NCBI GenBank assembly: GCA_018823745.1
Contig: JAHJHR010000012.1
Coordinates: forward strand, 726,091-790,090
Length of the DNA: 64,000 nt
Source of the DNA: Alphaproteobacteria bacterium
GTDB lineage: Bacteria > Pseudomonadota > Alphaproteobacteria > Oceanibaculales > Oceanibaculaceae
Direction of reading: 5' to 3'
Shown: one piece after another, positions 36,124 to 44,028 of the stretch
Layout of the letters: each line of letters starts with the position of its first letter
Numbering within the stretch: position 1 is the stretch's first letter
Position numbers and translations under genes: made by a program
The notes under the pieces: generated by a model
Told to the model about the DNA's origin: nothing
What the model saw: only the letters and a program-made list of their open reading frames with translations
The model's database searches: none

Positions 36124-36306
36124 TTGCCCCTCCGTGAACTGTGTTCAATGGAAGTATCAAAGGTGACAATACCAATTTCGCTTGAATCTGTTAAGAGACA
36201 GTTAACGTAAGGTTCTAGGAAAATATTTAGTCCGAGTGGCTTATGTATTCGCAGTAAATTTATATTGCTTTTTATGTTTATTGGGGCTGAGTGGACTGCT
36301 GTTCCC

Positions 36307-36870
36307 TTACGAGGCTGAAGCCGCTGATGCGACGTTCCGCTGCTGATAAATAAAGCCATGGGCTGGATAAACGCTGCCAAATGTTCCCAGTGTATTCATC
36401 AGGCGAACTTCACTCCAATCATTGTTGGGTGAAACATCGACCACCGGCTGGCGCGAATGGATTTTGCCGCGTGTGCTGGAATCGCCGCCCCAATTGGCAT
36501 GGCTGACCAGGATGCGCCGTGAATCCTGCACGGCAACCACGACGGCGACATGACCCAGACGCATCCGCTGGGTCGGGCGCAGCGACAGGACAGCGCCGAT
36601 CTGCGGCCGGTTGCCTCTTGCATAGTCCCGGGCCGCCTTGTCCCACCAGGTACCGGCATCGCCATAGATCTGGATGCCGGAAACGGCGCGGGCAAACGGC
36701 ACGCATTGCAGGAAGGCATCCGTCTCCGGATAGGGGCGCAGGGGCGAGGGGGCCAGATTTTGTGGTGCATAGGCGACACTGCCACCAGAAGGGGCGGCGG
36801 GCGGCGTTTTCGGCCCGGCGGCGCAGCCAGCCAGAATGAAAACCAGAAACAGTGTTGCGATCACCCGCAT
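36307..36870 (-). CDS. CHAP-domain lipoprotein, putative peptidoglycan amidase
   Basis: The 187-residue protein has a lipoprotein signal peptide with lipobox LAGC (Cys at about 16) and a CHAP-type cysteine amidohydrolase domain: the catalytic cysteine is in FLQCVPFAR and the histidine in LGHVAVVVAV. It probably cleaves peptidoglycan peptide bonds from a membrane-anchored position in the periplasm. It is monocistronic. A stretch rich in A and T lies downstream (about 36160-36290). Confidence 0.85.
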   Translation of the reverse strand: MRVIATLFLVFILAGCAAGPKTPPAAPSGGSVAYAPQNLAPSPLRPYPETDAFLQCVPFARAVSGIQIYGDAGTWWDKAARDYARGNRPQIGAVLSLRPTQRMRLGHVAVVVAVQDSRRILVSHANWGGDSSTRGKIHSRQPVVDVSPNNDWSEVRLMNTLGTFGSVYPAHGFIYQQRNVASAASAS

Positions 36871-37046
36871 GATGGCCCCTCTTTGATCCAGTTCTGTGTG
36901 TACCGAAAAAATGCACCCTTATCAAGCAATTGAGTGATTTTTCTAATCTTGACTATGAGAGTGTGCTGTTAGGAAATCTGCCAGGCCTTGCGCCGAAGCC
37001 TGTCGCGGCAGATGATTTCGCCGGAAAAAAGAAAGGGGAGAGAGCC

Positions 37047-37769
37047 ATGAACGTTGCTGCACTGGACGGGGTGAAGGCACTGACCTTCGATGTGTTCGGC
37101 ACGGTGGTGGACTGGCGGTCCTGCATCGCGCGCGAGGGCGCGGCCTTTGGCCGGGCGCAGGGCATCGATCTGGACTGGACCGCCTTTGCCGATGCCTGGC
37201 GCGGGCAGTACCAGCCCTCGATGGAGCAGGTGCGCAGCGGTGCCCGGCCCTGGGCCCGGCTGGATGATCTGCAGCGCGAGAGCCTGGTCGGGCTGCTGGC
37301 GCGTCATGGCGTCACCGGCCTGCCTGCCGAGGCCATCGAGCAGCTGAACACGGCCTGGCATCGCCTCGACCCCTGGCCGGAGGTGGTGGCCGGGCTGACC
37401 CGGCTGAAGCGGCGCTACATACTGGGCACCATGTCGAACGGCAATATCGCGCTGATGGTCAATATGGCGAAGCATGGCGGCCTGCCCTGGGACGTGATCC
37501 TGGGGGCGGAGATAGCGCAGGCCTACAAACCGCAGCCGGAATGCTATCTGCGTGGCGCCGAGGCACTCGGTCTGAAGCCCGGGGAATGCGCCCTGGTCGC
37601 CGCCCATAATGGCGATCTTCACGCCGCAGCGAAGGTAGGGTTCAAGACTGTCTTCGTGCCGCGCGTGACCGAGCATGGGCCGGGCCAGACCAAGGATCTG
37701 GCGGTGGAACCCGGCATCGACCTCGCCGTGCGCGACTTCCAGCATCTGGCCGATCTGCTGGAGTGCTGA
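37047..37769 (+). CDS. haloacid dehalogenase type II
   Basis: The 240-residue HAD-fold hydrolase has motif I TFDVFGTVVDWRS (nucleophile Asp), motif II MSNGN, and the C-terminal KPQPECYLRGAEALGL and VAAHNGDLHAA of type II L-2-haloacid dehalogenases. Such enzymes remove halide from 2-haloalkanoates, though many genomic members have no known substrate. The start MNVAALDGVK is chosen because GGGGAG lies 7 bases before it and similarity begins there; the frame extends 39 codons upstream. It abuts marC (stop then ATG with no gap). Confidence 0.88.
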   Translation: MNVAALDGVKALTFDVFGTVVDWRSCIAREGAAFGRAQGIDLDWTAFADAWRGQYQPSMEQVRSGARPWARLDDLQRESLVGLLARHGVTGLPAEAIEQLNTAWHRLDPWPEVVAGLTRLKRRYILGTMSNGNIALMVNMAKHGGLPWDVILGAEIAQAYKPQPECYLRGAEALGLKPGECALVAAHNGDLHAAAKVGFKTVFVPRVTEHGPGQTKDLAVEPGIDLAVRDFQHLADLLEC

Positions 37770-38402
37770 ATGGTCGAGTGGTCGGATTATACGCGCTTCC
37801 TGGTCACGCTCTTCGCCGTGCTGACGCCCTTCGCGGCGATACCGATCTTCCTGTCGCTGACCGGCACGAGCACGCGCCGTGAGCAGATGGACACCGCCCG
37901 CACCGCGGCGCTGACCGTCTTCGCCGTGCTGGTCGGCGCCGCCCTTGCGGGGGATGTCATCCTGCGCGCGCTGGGCACCAGTCTGGACGCTTTCCGGGTC
38001 GGCGGCGGCATCGTCCTGCTGCTGATGGCGCTGTCCATGCTGAACGCCAAGGTCTCAGGCGTGCAGCAGACCCGCGAGGAAGCGATAGAGGCGGAGCAGC
38101 GGGAAACTGTCGGCGTCGTGCCGCTGGGCATCCCCCTGCTGGCCGGGCCGGGCGCGATTTCCACCACCATCATCCAGATGCAGCGGGGTGAGGGGCTGCT
38201 GCATGCCGGCATCATCATCGGCTGCATCCTGATCATCTGCCTGATGCTGTGGGTCTCGCTGCGCCTTGCCTCGCCGATCGGCGCCAGGCTGGGGCGCACC
38301 GGGCTGAACATCCTGAACCGCCTGTTCGGCCTGCTGCTGGCGGCGATTGCCGCGCAGATCCTGGCCAGTGGTCTGCTGGGGCTGTTTCCCGGCCTGCGAT
38401 AG
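37770..38402 (+). CDS. MarC-family integral membrane protein
   Basis: The 210-residue protein has six hydrophobic segments and the MarC-family landmarks FAVLTPFAAIPIFLSLT and GVVPLGIPLLAGPGAIST. MarC proteins were once linked to antibiotic resistance; their transport substrate is not established. It begins directly after the stop of the dehalogenase gene, so the two are co-transcribed. Confidence 0.88.
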   Translation: MVEWSDYTRFLVTLFAVLTPFAAIPIFLSLTGTSTRREQMDTARTAALTVFAVLVGAALAGDVILRALGTSLDAFRVGGGIVLLLMALSMLNAKVSGVQQTREEAIEAEQRETVGVVPLGIPLLAGPGAISTTIIQMQRGEGLLHAGIIIGCILIICLMLWVSLRLASPIGARLGRTGLNILNRLFGLLLAAIAAQILASGLLGLFPGLR

Positions 38403-38478
38403 CATGTGACGGTGGGGGTGTTGCGACGCAGCCGGATACTATATTGAAGCGCAGCTTTCACAGTATCAGGGGGCGGCA

Positions 38479-39069
38479 ATGGACCATCTCTTCAAGCAGA
38501 ATATCGCCTGGGCGGCGGCGCGGGTGCAGGAAGACCCGGAATATTTCAAGCGCCTGTCCGGCCTGCAGACACCGGAATATCTGTGGATCGGCTGTGCCGA
38601 CAGCCGCGTGCCGGCGAATGTCATCACCGGGCTGCAGCCGGGCGAGGTGTTCGTGCACCGCAATGTCGCGAACCTGGTCAATCCGGGCGACCTGAACTGC
38701 CTGGCGGTGCTGCAATTCGCCATCGACGTGCTGAAGGTGAAGCATGTCATCGTCTGTGGCCATTATGGCTGCGGCGGCGTGCGCGCCGCGCTGAACAATG
38801 AGCGCCACGGCCTGATCGATTATTGGCTGCATCCGGTGCGCGATCTGTCGGAAGCCAACCGCGCCGAGCTGGATTCCATTTCCGACCCGGAAGAGCGGGT
38901 GAACCGCCTGTGCGAGCTGAGCGTCATCGAGCAGGTGCGCCAGGTCGCCGATACGCCGATCATCCGCGATGCCTGGAACCGCGGCCAGGAGCTGACCGTG
39001 CATGGCTGGTGCTACAGCCTGGTCGACGGCCTGATCCGCAATCTGGACTGCACCCGCAGCGCACCGTGA
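38479..39069 (+). CDS. beta-class carbonic anhydrase
   Basis: The 196-residue zinc enzyme interconverts CO2 and bicarbonate in the cytoplasm. The zinc ligands and catalytic dyad are visible in GCADSRVPANVI (Cys, Asp-Arg) and VCGHYGCGGVRAAL (His, Cys). It is 76 bases after marC and is followed by a large GC-rich hairpin, so it ends a transcription unit. Confidence 0.94.
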   Translation: MDHLFKQNIAWAAARVQEDPEYFKRLSGLQTPEYLWIGCADSRVPANVITGLQPGEVFVHRNVANLVNPGDLNCLAVLQFAIDVLKVKHVIVCGHYGCGGVRAALNNERHGLIDYWLHPVRDLSEANRAELDSISDPEERVNRLCELSVIEQVRQVADTPIIRDAWNRGQELTVHGWCYSLVDGLIRNLDCTRSAP

Positions 39070-39075
39070 GGCCAG

Positions 39076-39104
39076 GGGGCTGGAGGGTACTTCCCTCCAG
39101 CCCC
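39076..39104 (+). terminator. terminator-like hairpin after carbonic anhydrase
   Basis: Perfect 12-base arms GGGGCTGGAGGG and CCCTCCAGCCCC enclose TACTT. No U-run follows (TGCTAAACC), so termination could be weak or Rho-assisted. Confidence 0.6.
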
Positions 39105-39258
39105 TGCTAAACCAGCCTTAGCTGTTTATTATCGTTCCGTTACAACACCCTGTGGCCGGCTATAAGGCTTTATCAACTTGTTGTGTTTCAGGGCGTGGCG
39201 GGATATGGATATGCACGTCTTCTAATCGCCGCGCCGACACGGGCGCAGCGGCAAGCTG

Positions 39259-39834
39259 ATGGGGGTTGTCTTGGCGGTGACCACGCAGGATTGGCCGGCC
39301 CTGGTGCTGAACGCGGATTTCAGGCCGCTCAGCTATTTTCCGTTGTCGCTGTGGAACTGGCAGGACACGGTGAAGGCGGTATTCCTCGACCGGGTCAATA
39401 TCCTGGCGCATTACGACCAGTCGGTGCATTCGCCCAATTTCGAGATGCAACTGCCCAGCGTGATCTCGCTGAAGCAATATGTCCCCGCCGCCCGCCGGCC
39501 TGCCTTCACCCGCTTCAACGTCTTCCTGCGCGACCATTTCTCCTGCCAGTATTGCGGCGATCCGTTTCCAACGCCGGAACTGACCTTCGACCATGTCATC
39601 CCGCGTTCGCGCGGCGGGCGGACCAATTGGGAGAATGTCGTGACCGCCTGCGGCGCCTGCAATCTGGACAAGGGCAACCGCCTGCCGCGCGAAGTCGGCA
39701 TGTTTCCGCTGGTCGAACCGCACCAGCCGACCAGCTTTGAATTGCAGGATAATGGCCGGTCCTTCCCGCCCAATCACCTGCACAAGAGCTGGCAGGATTT
39801 TCTCTACTGGGATTCCGAGCTGGACGAGGCCTGA
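39259..39834 (+). CDS. stand-alone HNH endonuclease-domain protein
   Basis: The 191-residue protein has an N-terminal region (VLNADFRPLSYFPLSLWNW) and a C-terminal HNH nuclease domain with two zinc CxxC pairs (CQYCGD and CGACNLDKG) and the catalytic FDHVIPRSRGG...NWENVV. This is a common chromosomal family in alphaproteobacteria with no restriction or phage partner; its role, perhaps DNA repair, is unknown. Its 3' end overlaps the convergent nucleotidyltransferase gene by 31 bases. Confidence 0.88.
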   Translation: MGVVLAVTTQDWPALVLNADFRPLSYFPLSLWNWQDTVKAVFLDRVNILAHYDQSVHSPNFEMQLPSVISLKQYVPAARRPAFTRFNVFLRDHFSCQYCGDPFPTPELTFDHVIPRSRGGRTNWENVVTACGACNLDKGNRLPREVGMFPLVEPHQPTSFELQDNGRSFPPNHLHKSWQDFLYWDSELDEA

Positions 39835-40379
39835 TCGCCCTCCAGCCGCAGCCAGGGCCAGCGCTCCCGGTAGCTCGCCGCCTTGCGGGCGAAGGCTGTG
39901 GGGTCCGGGCAGGCCGGATTGGCGGCCAGCCGCCCGGCATAGAGCGCTTCCAGCCCATAGGGCGCCAGAACCTCTCCCGTGCCGCTGATGCCGACACAGG
40001 TGCAGGCCACCGGAAAGCGGCCGATGCCGTCAATTGTGCTGGTGATGGGGGCGCATGGCACGCCGAAGCGGGCCTCGTACCACAGATGCACGCGCGCCTG
40101 GTTGCGGATATCCAGGGTCAGATAGGGGTAGAGCGCGCGCAACTCCGCCTGTATGGCCTTCTCCGCGGCCTCCGACAGATCGGGGTCGTAATAGAAGATG
40201 TCGTAATCCTTCACACCGGCATCGACCGGGCGGCGTTGCAGCCCGTTCCACACCGCCTGGACTACGGCACCGGCGACCAGCGCGCCCTCCGGCAGCCCCA
40301 TGGAGGAGATTGCGTAGAGCAGCGAGGCGTTGGTCGGGCCGGACCGCACGCGGCGCAGCAGATCTGCTTCCAGGCTCAT
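39804..40379 (-). CDS. DUF925-type nucleotidyltransferase-fold protein
   Basis: The 191-residue protein resembles the nucleotidyltransferase_6 (DUF925) family. The acidic motif KDYDIFYYDPDLS (GVKDYD, with a preceding GA at ALVAGAVVQAVWN) fits the metal-binding site of a nucleotidyltransferase. Its target is unknown. It overlaps the small HMA gene upstream by 4 bases and, at its 3' end, the convergent HNH gene. Confidence 0.75.
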   Translation of the reverse strand: MSLEADLLRRVRSGPTNASLLYAISSMGLPEGALVAGAVVQAVWNGLQRRPVDAGVKDYDIFYYDPDLSEAAEKAIQAELRALYPYLTLDIRNQARVHLWYEARFGVPCAPITSTIDGIGRFPVACTCVGISGTGEVLAPYGLEALYAGRLAANPACPDPTAFARKAASYRERWPWLRLEGDQASSSSESQ

Positions 40380-40582
40380 GAATCGAGGCGGCGGTCGACG
40401 GTGAAATCGGCGGATTCGATGGCGGCGGTCAGCCCGGCGGCATCCTCGCTGCCGGTTATCGTTACTCTGCCCTCGCGCAGATCGACGTCAATCTCAGTTT
40501 GCGGATAGCGCGTCAGGATCGCCTTGCGGATAGCGGTAACACAGCCGCCACAGCTCATGCCGGAAACCTTGAAGGCGGGCAT
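40376..40582 (-). CDS. heavy-metal-associated (HMA) domain protein
   Basis: The 68-residue protein is a single HMA ferredoxin-like fold with the metal-binding MSCGGCVTAI (M-x-C-x-x-C). Such proteins carry copper(I) or other soft metals. It lies between coq7 and the nucleotidyltransferase gene on the same strand and has no adjacent copper ATPase; a partner is not apparent. Confidence 0.88.
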   Translation of the reverse strand: MPAFKVSGMSCGGCVTAIRKAILTRYPQTEIDVDLREGRVTITGSEDAAGLTAAIESADFTVDRRLDS

Positions 40583-40587
40583 GGCGG

Positions 40588-41163
40588 TCAGACCCGCTGC
40601 GATAGCCAGATGGCCAGGCGAGAGCCGGCCTTCACCGCGCCGCGCAGCAGCTCGAAACCCGGTGCCTCGGCGGCGCCATGCTCATAGCCGATATCACGGT
40701 GCTCCAGCTCCTCGGCGCGGAAGCGCTCGATGGTGCCATGCAGTTCGGCCTCATCCTCGCCCAGCTGGGCCGCCTGCTCGCGGTAATGCTCGTCGATCAC
40801 TTCCTCGACCGCGACGGTGCAGGCCATGGCCGCCTTTTCGCCCATCAGCGCGGTTGCTGCCCCAAGCGCGAATCCGGCGACATGCCAGACTGGCTGCAGT
40901 GCGGTCGGGCGGACCCGGCGCTCGACAATCATCCGGCTGAACGTGTCGAGGTGAACCTGCTCCTGCTCGCGCATGTGTCGGATGGTGGCGGCGCTGGCGG
41001 AGCGGCCGAGCACGGCCAGCTGGCCCTCATAGATGCGCGCCGCCCCGTATTCGCCGGCATGGTCGACGCGGATCATCCGCTCGACCAGTTCGTGCGCATC
41101 GGGGTCGCCGGGAAGGCGGTTCTCGCCGGTCCTGCGTGGCCGGGGTGTCTGTTTCGTGCTCAT
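40588..41163 (-). CDS. coq7: ubiquinone biosynthesis hydroxylase Coq7
   Basis: The 191-residue di-iron monooxygenase hydroxylates 2-polyprenyl-3-methyl-6-methoxybenzoquinol in the penultimate step of ubiquinone synthesis. The di-iron ligands are visible as RVDHAGEYGAARIYEGQ, MREQEQVHLD, AVEEVIDEHY and EELEHRDIGYEHGA. A proline/arginine-rich N-terminus precedes them. It overlaps dsbB by 4 bases and is 5 bases from the HMA gene. Confidence 0.94.
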   Translation of the reverse strand: MSTKQTPRPRRTGENRLPGDPDAHELVERMIRVDHAGEYGAARIYEGQLAVLGRSASAATIRHMREQEQVHLDTFSRMIVERRVRPTALQPVWHVAGFALGAATALMGEKAAMACTVAVEEVIDEHYREQAAQLGEDEAELHGTIERFRAEELEHRDIGYEHGAAEAPGFELLRGAVKAGSRLAIWLSQRV

Positions 41164-41690
41164 GCCCGCTCCTTCAGGCTGGTCGTGCCGGCCCAGAGCG
41201 AGAACGCCGACAGGGCCAGGGAGACAAGGAAATTATAGCCTGCCATGGAGATTCCCAGCAGGGACCACGCCACATCGTCGCAGCGCACCACGGGGGCGGC
41301 CAGAATTTGCGCCTTCAGATCGGCCAGGCTGGCGGGGCCAGCCCCACCCGTTGCACCGCCGCAGGAGGAGGTGCCCTGCCACCAGCCCTGCTCGACACCG
41401 ACATGGAAGGCCGCGATGCCGCCGCCGGTCAGGAAGGCCAGCCCGGCCAGCACCAGCAGCCCGCCGGCAAGCCGCGGATCGCGGCGGCCGATCACCCCGG
41501 CGGCCAGTCCCAGCAGGATGGTCGCGACATAGGGCCAGCGCTGATACAGGCACAACACGCAGGGATGCAGCCCGCCGACATATTGCGATAGCAGCGCCGC
41601 CCCCAGGACGAGGGCGCTGGTCAAAGCAACAAGCCAGCCGGCGCGGCGCAGCGGCCAGCCATGGAGCGAGGAAGGTGTCATGGAAACCAT
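41160..41690 (-). CDS. dsbB: disulfide bond formation protein DsbB
   Basis: The 176-residue four-helix membrane protein oxidises DsbA and passes electrons to ubiquinone. The first periplasmic loop has CVLC (HPCVLCLYQRWPY), and the second loop has the other redox cysteine pair in SSCGG and RCDD. The operon with coq7, a ubiquinone-synthesis gene, is functionally sensible. It follows the DedA-like gene by 9 bases. Confidence 0.93.
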   Translation of the reverse strand: MVSMTPSSLHGWPLRRAGWLVALTSALVLGAALLSQYVGGLHPCVLCLYQRWPYVATILLGLAAGVIGRRDPRLAGGLLVLAGLAFLTGGGIAAFHVGVEQGWWQGTSSCGGATGGAGPASLADLKAQILAAPVVRCDDVAWSLLGISMAGYNFLVSLALSAFSLWAGTTSLKERA

Positions 41691-41699
41691 ATAGGGTGC

Positions 41700-42317
41700 C
41701 TAAAGCAGATATTTCAGCGCCACGAAGCCGCCGACCAGCAGGACGAAGAACAGAATCGTCAGCAGCCCCAGATGCTTTTCGATGACACGCTGGATCGGCG
41801 GGCCGAAATACCAGAGCAGGGCAGCCACGAGATAGAAGCGCGCGCCCCGCGACAGGGTGGAGGCGATCATGAACACGGCGAAATCCATCTGGGTCACGCC
41901 GCTGGCGATGGTGATGACCTTGTAGGGGAAGGGCGTGAAGCCGGCCCCGGCAACGATCATCCAGCCCCATTCATTGTAAAGATGGCTGAATTCCGTGAAT
42001 TTCGCGGCATAGCCATAGAACTCCAGCACCGCCTGGCCGACACTGTCGAACAGCAGCAGACCGATGGCGTATCCCGCCGCCCCGCCCAGCACCGAGGCGA
42101 TGGTGCAGATCGTGGCGATCCAGAAGGCATTGCGCCGGTCGGCCAGCACCATCGGGATCAGCAGGATATCCGGCGGGATGGGAAACACGCTGCTTTCCAC
42201 GAAGGACACGCCGAACAGCGCGACCCGCGCCCGCTTGTGGGCGGCCCAGTGCAGCGTCCAGTCATACAGCCGGTGCAGCAGGGAGCGTCGGACGGGCGGG
42301 GGAGAAGAGGCATCCAT
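41700..42317 (-). CDS. YqaA/DedA-family membrane protein
   Basis: The 205-residue protein belongs to the SNARE-associated (DedA/VTT) superfamily, YqaA branch: VSFVESSVFPIPPDILLIP near the N-terminus and AGAGFTPFPYKVITIASGV in the middle are diagnostic. DedA proteins flip lipids or support membrane homeostasis; this member's substrate is unknown. The start MDASSPPPV is chosen; an in-frame ATG 93 bases upstream has no similarity. It heads the dsbB-coq7-HMA-nucleotidyltransferase operon. Confidence 0.9.
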   Translation of the reverse strand: MDASSPPPVRRSLLHRLYDWTLHWAAHKRARVALFGVSFVESSVFPIPPDILLIPMVLADRRNAFWIATICTIASVLGGAAGYAIGLLLFDSVGQAVLEFYGYAAKFTEFSHLYNEWGWMIVAGAGFTPFPYKVITIASGVTQMDFAVFMIASTLSRGARFYLVAALLWYFGPPIQRVIEKHLGLLTILFFVLLVGGFVALKYLL

Positions 42318-42416
42318 GATCGTGCGATCTGCCGGCAGGGAAAGGGTGGCCCATGGCTGTATCAGCCCGGTCCGTCGGGAGCAAGGGGCGGGGCAAGCAT
42401 GTCGCCGCACTTCTCA

Positions 42417-42444
42417 TTGACGTCCGGCTTCTGCTGGCTAATAT
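42417..42444 (+). promoter_or_regulatory. candidate promoter of tRNA-Leu(CAA)
   Basis: TTGACG (42417-42422) and TAATAT (42439-42444) are separated by 16 bases. A start near 42451 would leave about a dozen bases of leader before the tRNA. Confidence 0.6.
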
Positions 42445-42463
42445 GCCGCCACCGCGATGGCGG

Positions 42464-42550
42464 GCCCCTGTGGCGGAATTGGTAGACGCGACAGACTCAA
42501 AATCTGTTGTCTTAACAGGCGTGCTGGTTCGAGTCCGGCCAGGGGCACCA
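42464..42550 (+). tRNA. tRNA-Leu(CAA)
   Basis: This 87-base gene has acceptor arms GCCCCTG and CAGGGGC with encoded CCA, the D-arm GGCGGAATTGGTAGACGC shared with the other tRNA-Leu of this window, an anticodon stem ACAGA/TCTGT around CTCAAAA (anticodon CAA, reading UUG), a long variable arm and T-loop GGTTCGAGTCC. A hairpin with CGCCCGG/CCGGGCG arms (42593-42609) follows 42 bases later. Confidence 0.96.
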
Positions 42551-42647
42551 TCGGGCGGCAACCCATTCTTCAATTCCCTGTTCGCAAGTAACCGCCCGGT
42601 ACCCGGGCGCGGTGTCAGGGCACGGCATTTTATGGGGAACTTCCTTT

Positions 42648-42669
42648 TGACTGGAGAGTTATCCAGTCA
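42648..42669 (+). promoter_or_regulatory. leader hairpin upstream of the BON lipoprotein
   Basis: Perfect 8-base arms TGACTGGA and TCCAGTCA enclose GAGTTA, ending 49 bases before the BON start. It could be a 5' untranslated-region stem or a dyad operator. Confidence 0.45.
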
Positions 42670-42718
42670 GCATCGCAACGCTGTCGCGACGCCTAAAAAG
42701 CAATAAAGGATGTATCCC

Positions 42719-43033
42719 ATGCTCAAGCTGTTTCGCTTCAAAGGTATTCTCTCCGTCGCTCTTCTCGCCGTCGTGCTGGCAGCCTGCTCGGTCGTCGAAG
42801 GCCGCCAGACCACTGGTCAGTATGCCGACGATACCGGCATCACCGCTTCCGTGAAGGCAGCGCTGGTCGAAGATCCGCAGCTGAAGGCCACGCAGATCAG
42901 CGTCGAGACCTTCAACAACGTCGTTCAGCTCAGCGGTTTCGTTGATACGGCCGCCTCCAAGTCCAAGGCGACCCGCGTTGCCGCCGGCGTGACCGGTGTG
43001 CGCAGCGTGAAGAACGACCTGGTCGTTCGCTAA
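42719..43033 (+). CDS. BON-domain lipoprotein
   Basis: The 104-residue protein has a lipoprotein signal with lipobox LAAC (AVVLAACSVV, Cys about residue 23) and one BON domain (about residues 35-100; VKAALVEDPQLKATQISVETFN and VVQLSGFVDTAASKSKA). BON proteins associate with outer-membrane or osmotic-shock functions in the periplasm. The start at 42719 is favoured because AAAGGA lies 8 bases before it; an ATG at 42710 would overlap that site. Two hairpins follow, one a clear terminator. Confidence 0.9.
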   Translation: MLKLFRFKGILSVALLAVVLAACSVVEGRQTTGQYADDTGITASVKAALVEDPQLKATQISVETFNNVVQLSGFVDTAASKSKATRVAAGVTGVRSVKNDLVVR

Positions 43034-43048
43034 CCGCCTGCACTGACT

Positions 43049-43123
43049 AGGCCCGGCAGCCCCTTATTTGCCGGGCCTCACACGCAGGAAACCCCGCTTT
43101 CGCAAGAAGGCGGGGTTTCTTTT
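43049..43123 (+). terminator. tandem hairpins and intrinsic terminator after the BON gene
   Basis: The first hairpin (43049-43078) has perfect 10-base arms AGGCCCGGCA and TGCCGGGCCT. The second (43088-43119) has perfect 10-base arms GAAACCCCGC and GCGGGGTTTC, followed by TTTT. The second is a classical Rho-independent terminator separating the gene from modA. Confidence 0.88.
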
Positions 43124-43128
43124 GCCCG

Positions 43129-43154
43129 GCAATATATCCCATTGAACATATCGC
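43129..43154 (+). promoter_or_regulatory. candidate molybdate (ModE-type) operator upstream of modA
   Basis: GCAATATAT and ACATATCGC are imperfect inverted arms (7 of 9 pair) separated by 8 bases. GC outside and ATAT inside resembles ModE boxes in general layout, though the match to the enterobacterial box is weak. It lies 50 bases upstream of modA, and modE is at the end of this cluster. Confidence 0.3.
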
Positions 43155-43203
43155 CCTGACGGGTATCATCCCCCTATATCCGGGCAGATACAGTGGATGG
43201 TAA

Positions 43204-43977
43204 ATGCGCTTCAGGATGATCCTCACAGCCTTGATTCTGCTTGTCGTCGCCGCTTCCCAGCCGGCTATGGCTCAGGGCAAGCCGGTGACGGTTTTTGCCG
43301 CCGCCAGCCTGAAGACCGCGCTGGATGAGGTGATGGATGCCTGGAGTCGGGAGAGCGGCAAGCAGGCCCGTGTCTCCTATGCCGGCAGTTCGGCGCTGGC
43401 CCGGCAGATCGAGCAGGGCGCGCCGGCCGATCTGTTTATCTCCGCCGATATCGACTGGATGGATTATCTGGAGCAGCACAAGCTGATCCGGGCGGAGACG
43501 CGCGGCAATCTGTTGGGCAATTCCATTGTGCTGATCGCTTCCGGCGCCCATGCCCCGGCGGTGGCGATCACTCCGGGCTTTCCGCTGGCCAGTCTGCTGA
43601 AGGGTGGGCGCCTGGCCATGGCCGAGACAAGCGCGGTGCCGGCCGGCAAATACGGCAAGGCCGCGCTGGAGTCGCTGGGGGTCTGGACTTCCGTAGCGGA
43701 CCGGCTGGCCCAGGCGGAAAATGTGCGCGCTGCTTTGCTGCTGGTGTCGCGCGGCGAGGCACCTTACGGCATCGTCTATGCCACGGATGCGGCTGCCGAT
43801 CCGAAGGTTTCCGTGGTCGGCACCTTCCCGGCCGGCAGTCATCCGCCGATCCTCTATCCGGCCGCCATCCTGGCGGGATCGAAGAATCCCGATGCCGCCG
43901 CTTTCCTTGCCCATGTAAAATCGCCCAAGATGAAGCCTGTCTTCGAGAAGCAGGGTTTCACAGTTCTTGGGCAATAG
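43204..43977 (+). CDS. modA: molybdate ABC transporter substrate-binding protein ModA
   Basis: The 257-residue protein has a signal peptide (about 1-24, ending PAMAQ) and the ModA fold: VFAAASLKTALDEVM, YAGSSALARQIEQGAPADLFISAD and GIVYATDAAADPKV. It binds molybdate or tungstate in the periplasm. It starts the modABC operon, with 51 bases before modB. Confidence 0.95.
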   Translation: MRFRMILTALILLVVAASQPAMAQGKPVTVFAAASLKTALDEVMDAWSRESGKQARVSYAGSSALARQIEQGAPADLFISADIDWMDYLEQHKLIRAETRGNLLGNSIVLIASGAHAPAVAITPGFPLASLLKGGRLAMAETSAVPAGKYGKAALESLGVWTSVADRLAQAENVRAALLLVSRGEAPYGIVYATDAAADPKVSVVGTFPAGSHPPILYPAAILAGSKNPDAAAFLAHVKSPKMKPVFEKQGFTVLGQ

Positions 43978-44028
43978 ACCGTACCGCCGAATCGCTGTCG
44001 CCGGCTGTCTCCCGCCGGGGGGGCTGCC

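Noticed and set aside
39259..39834. HNH gene as part of a homing, phage or restriction system.
   Set aside because: No methylase, toxin, integrase, intron or phage gene is near; it matches a common chromosomal alphaproteobacterial family.
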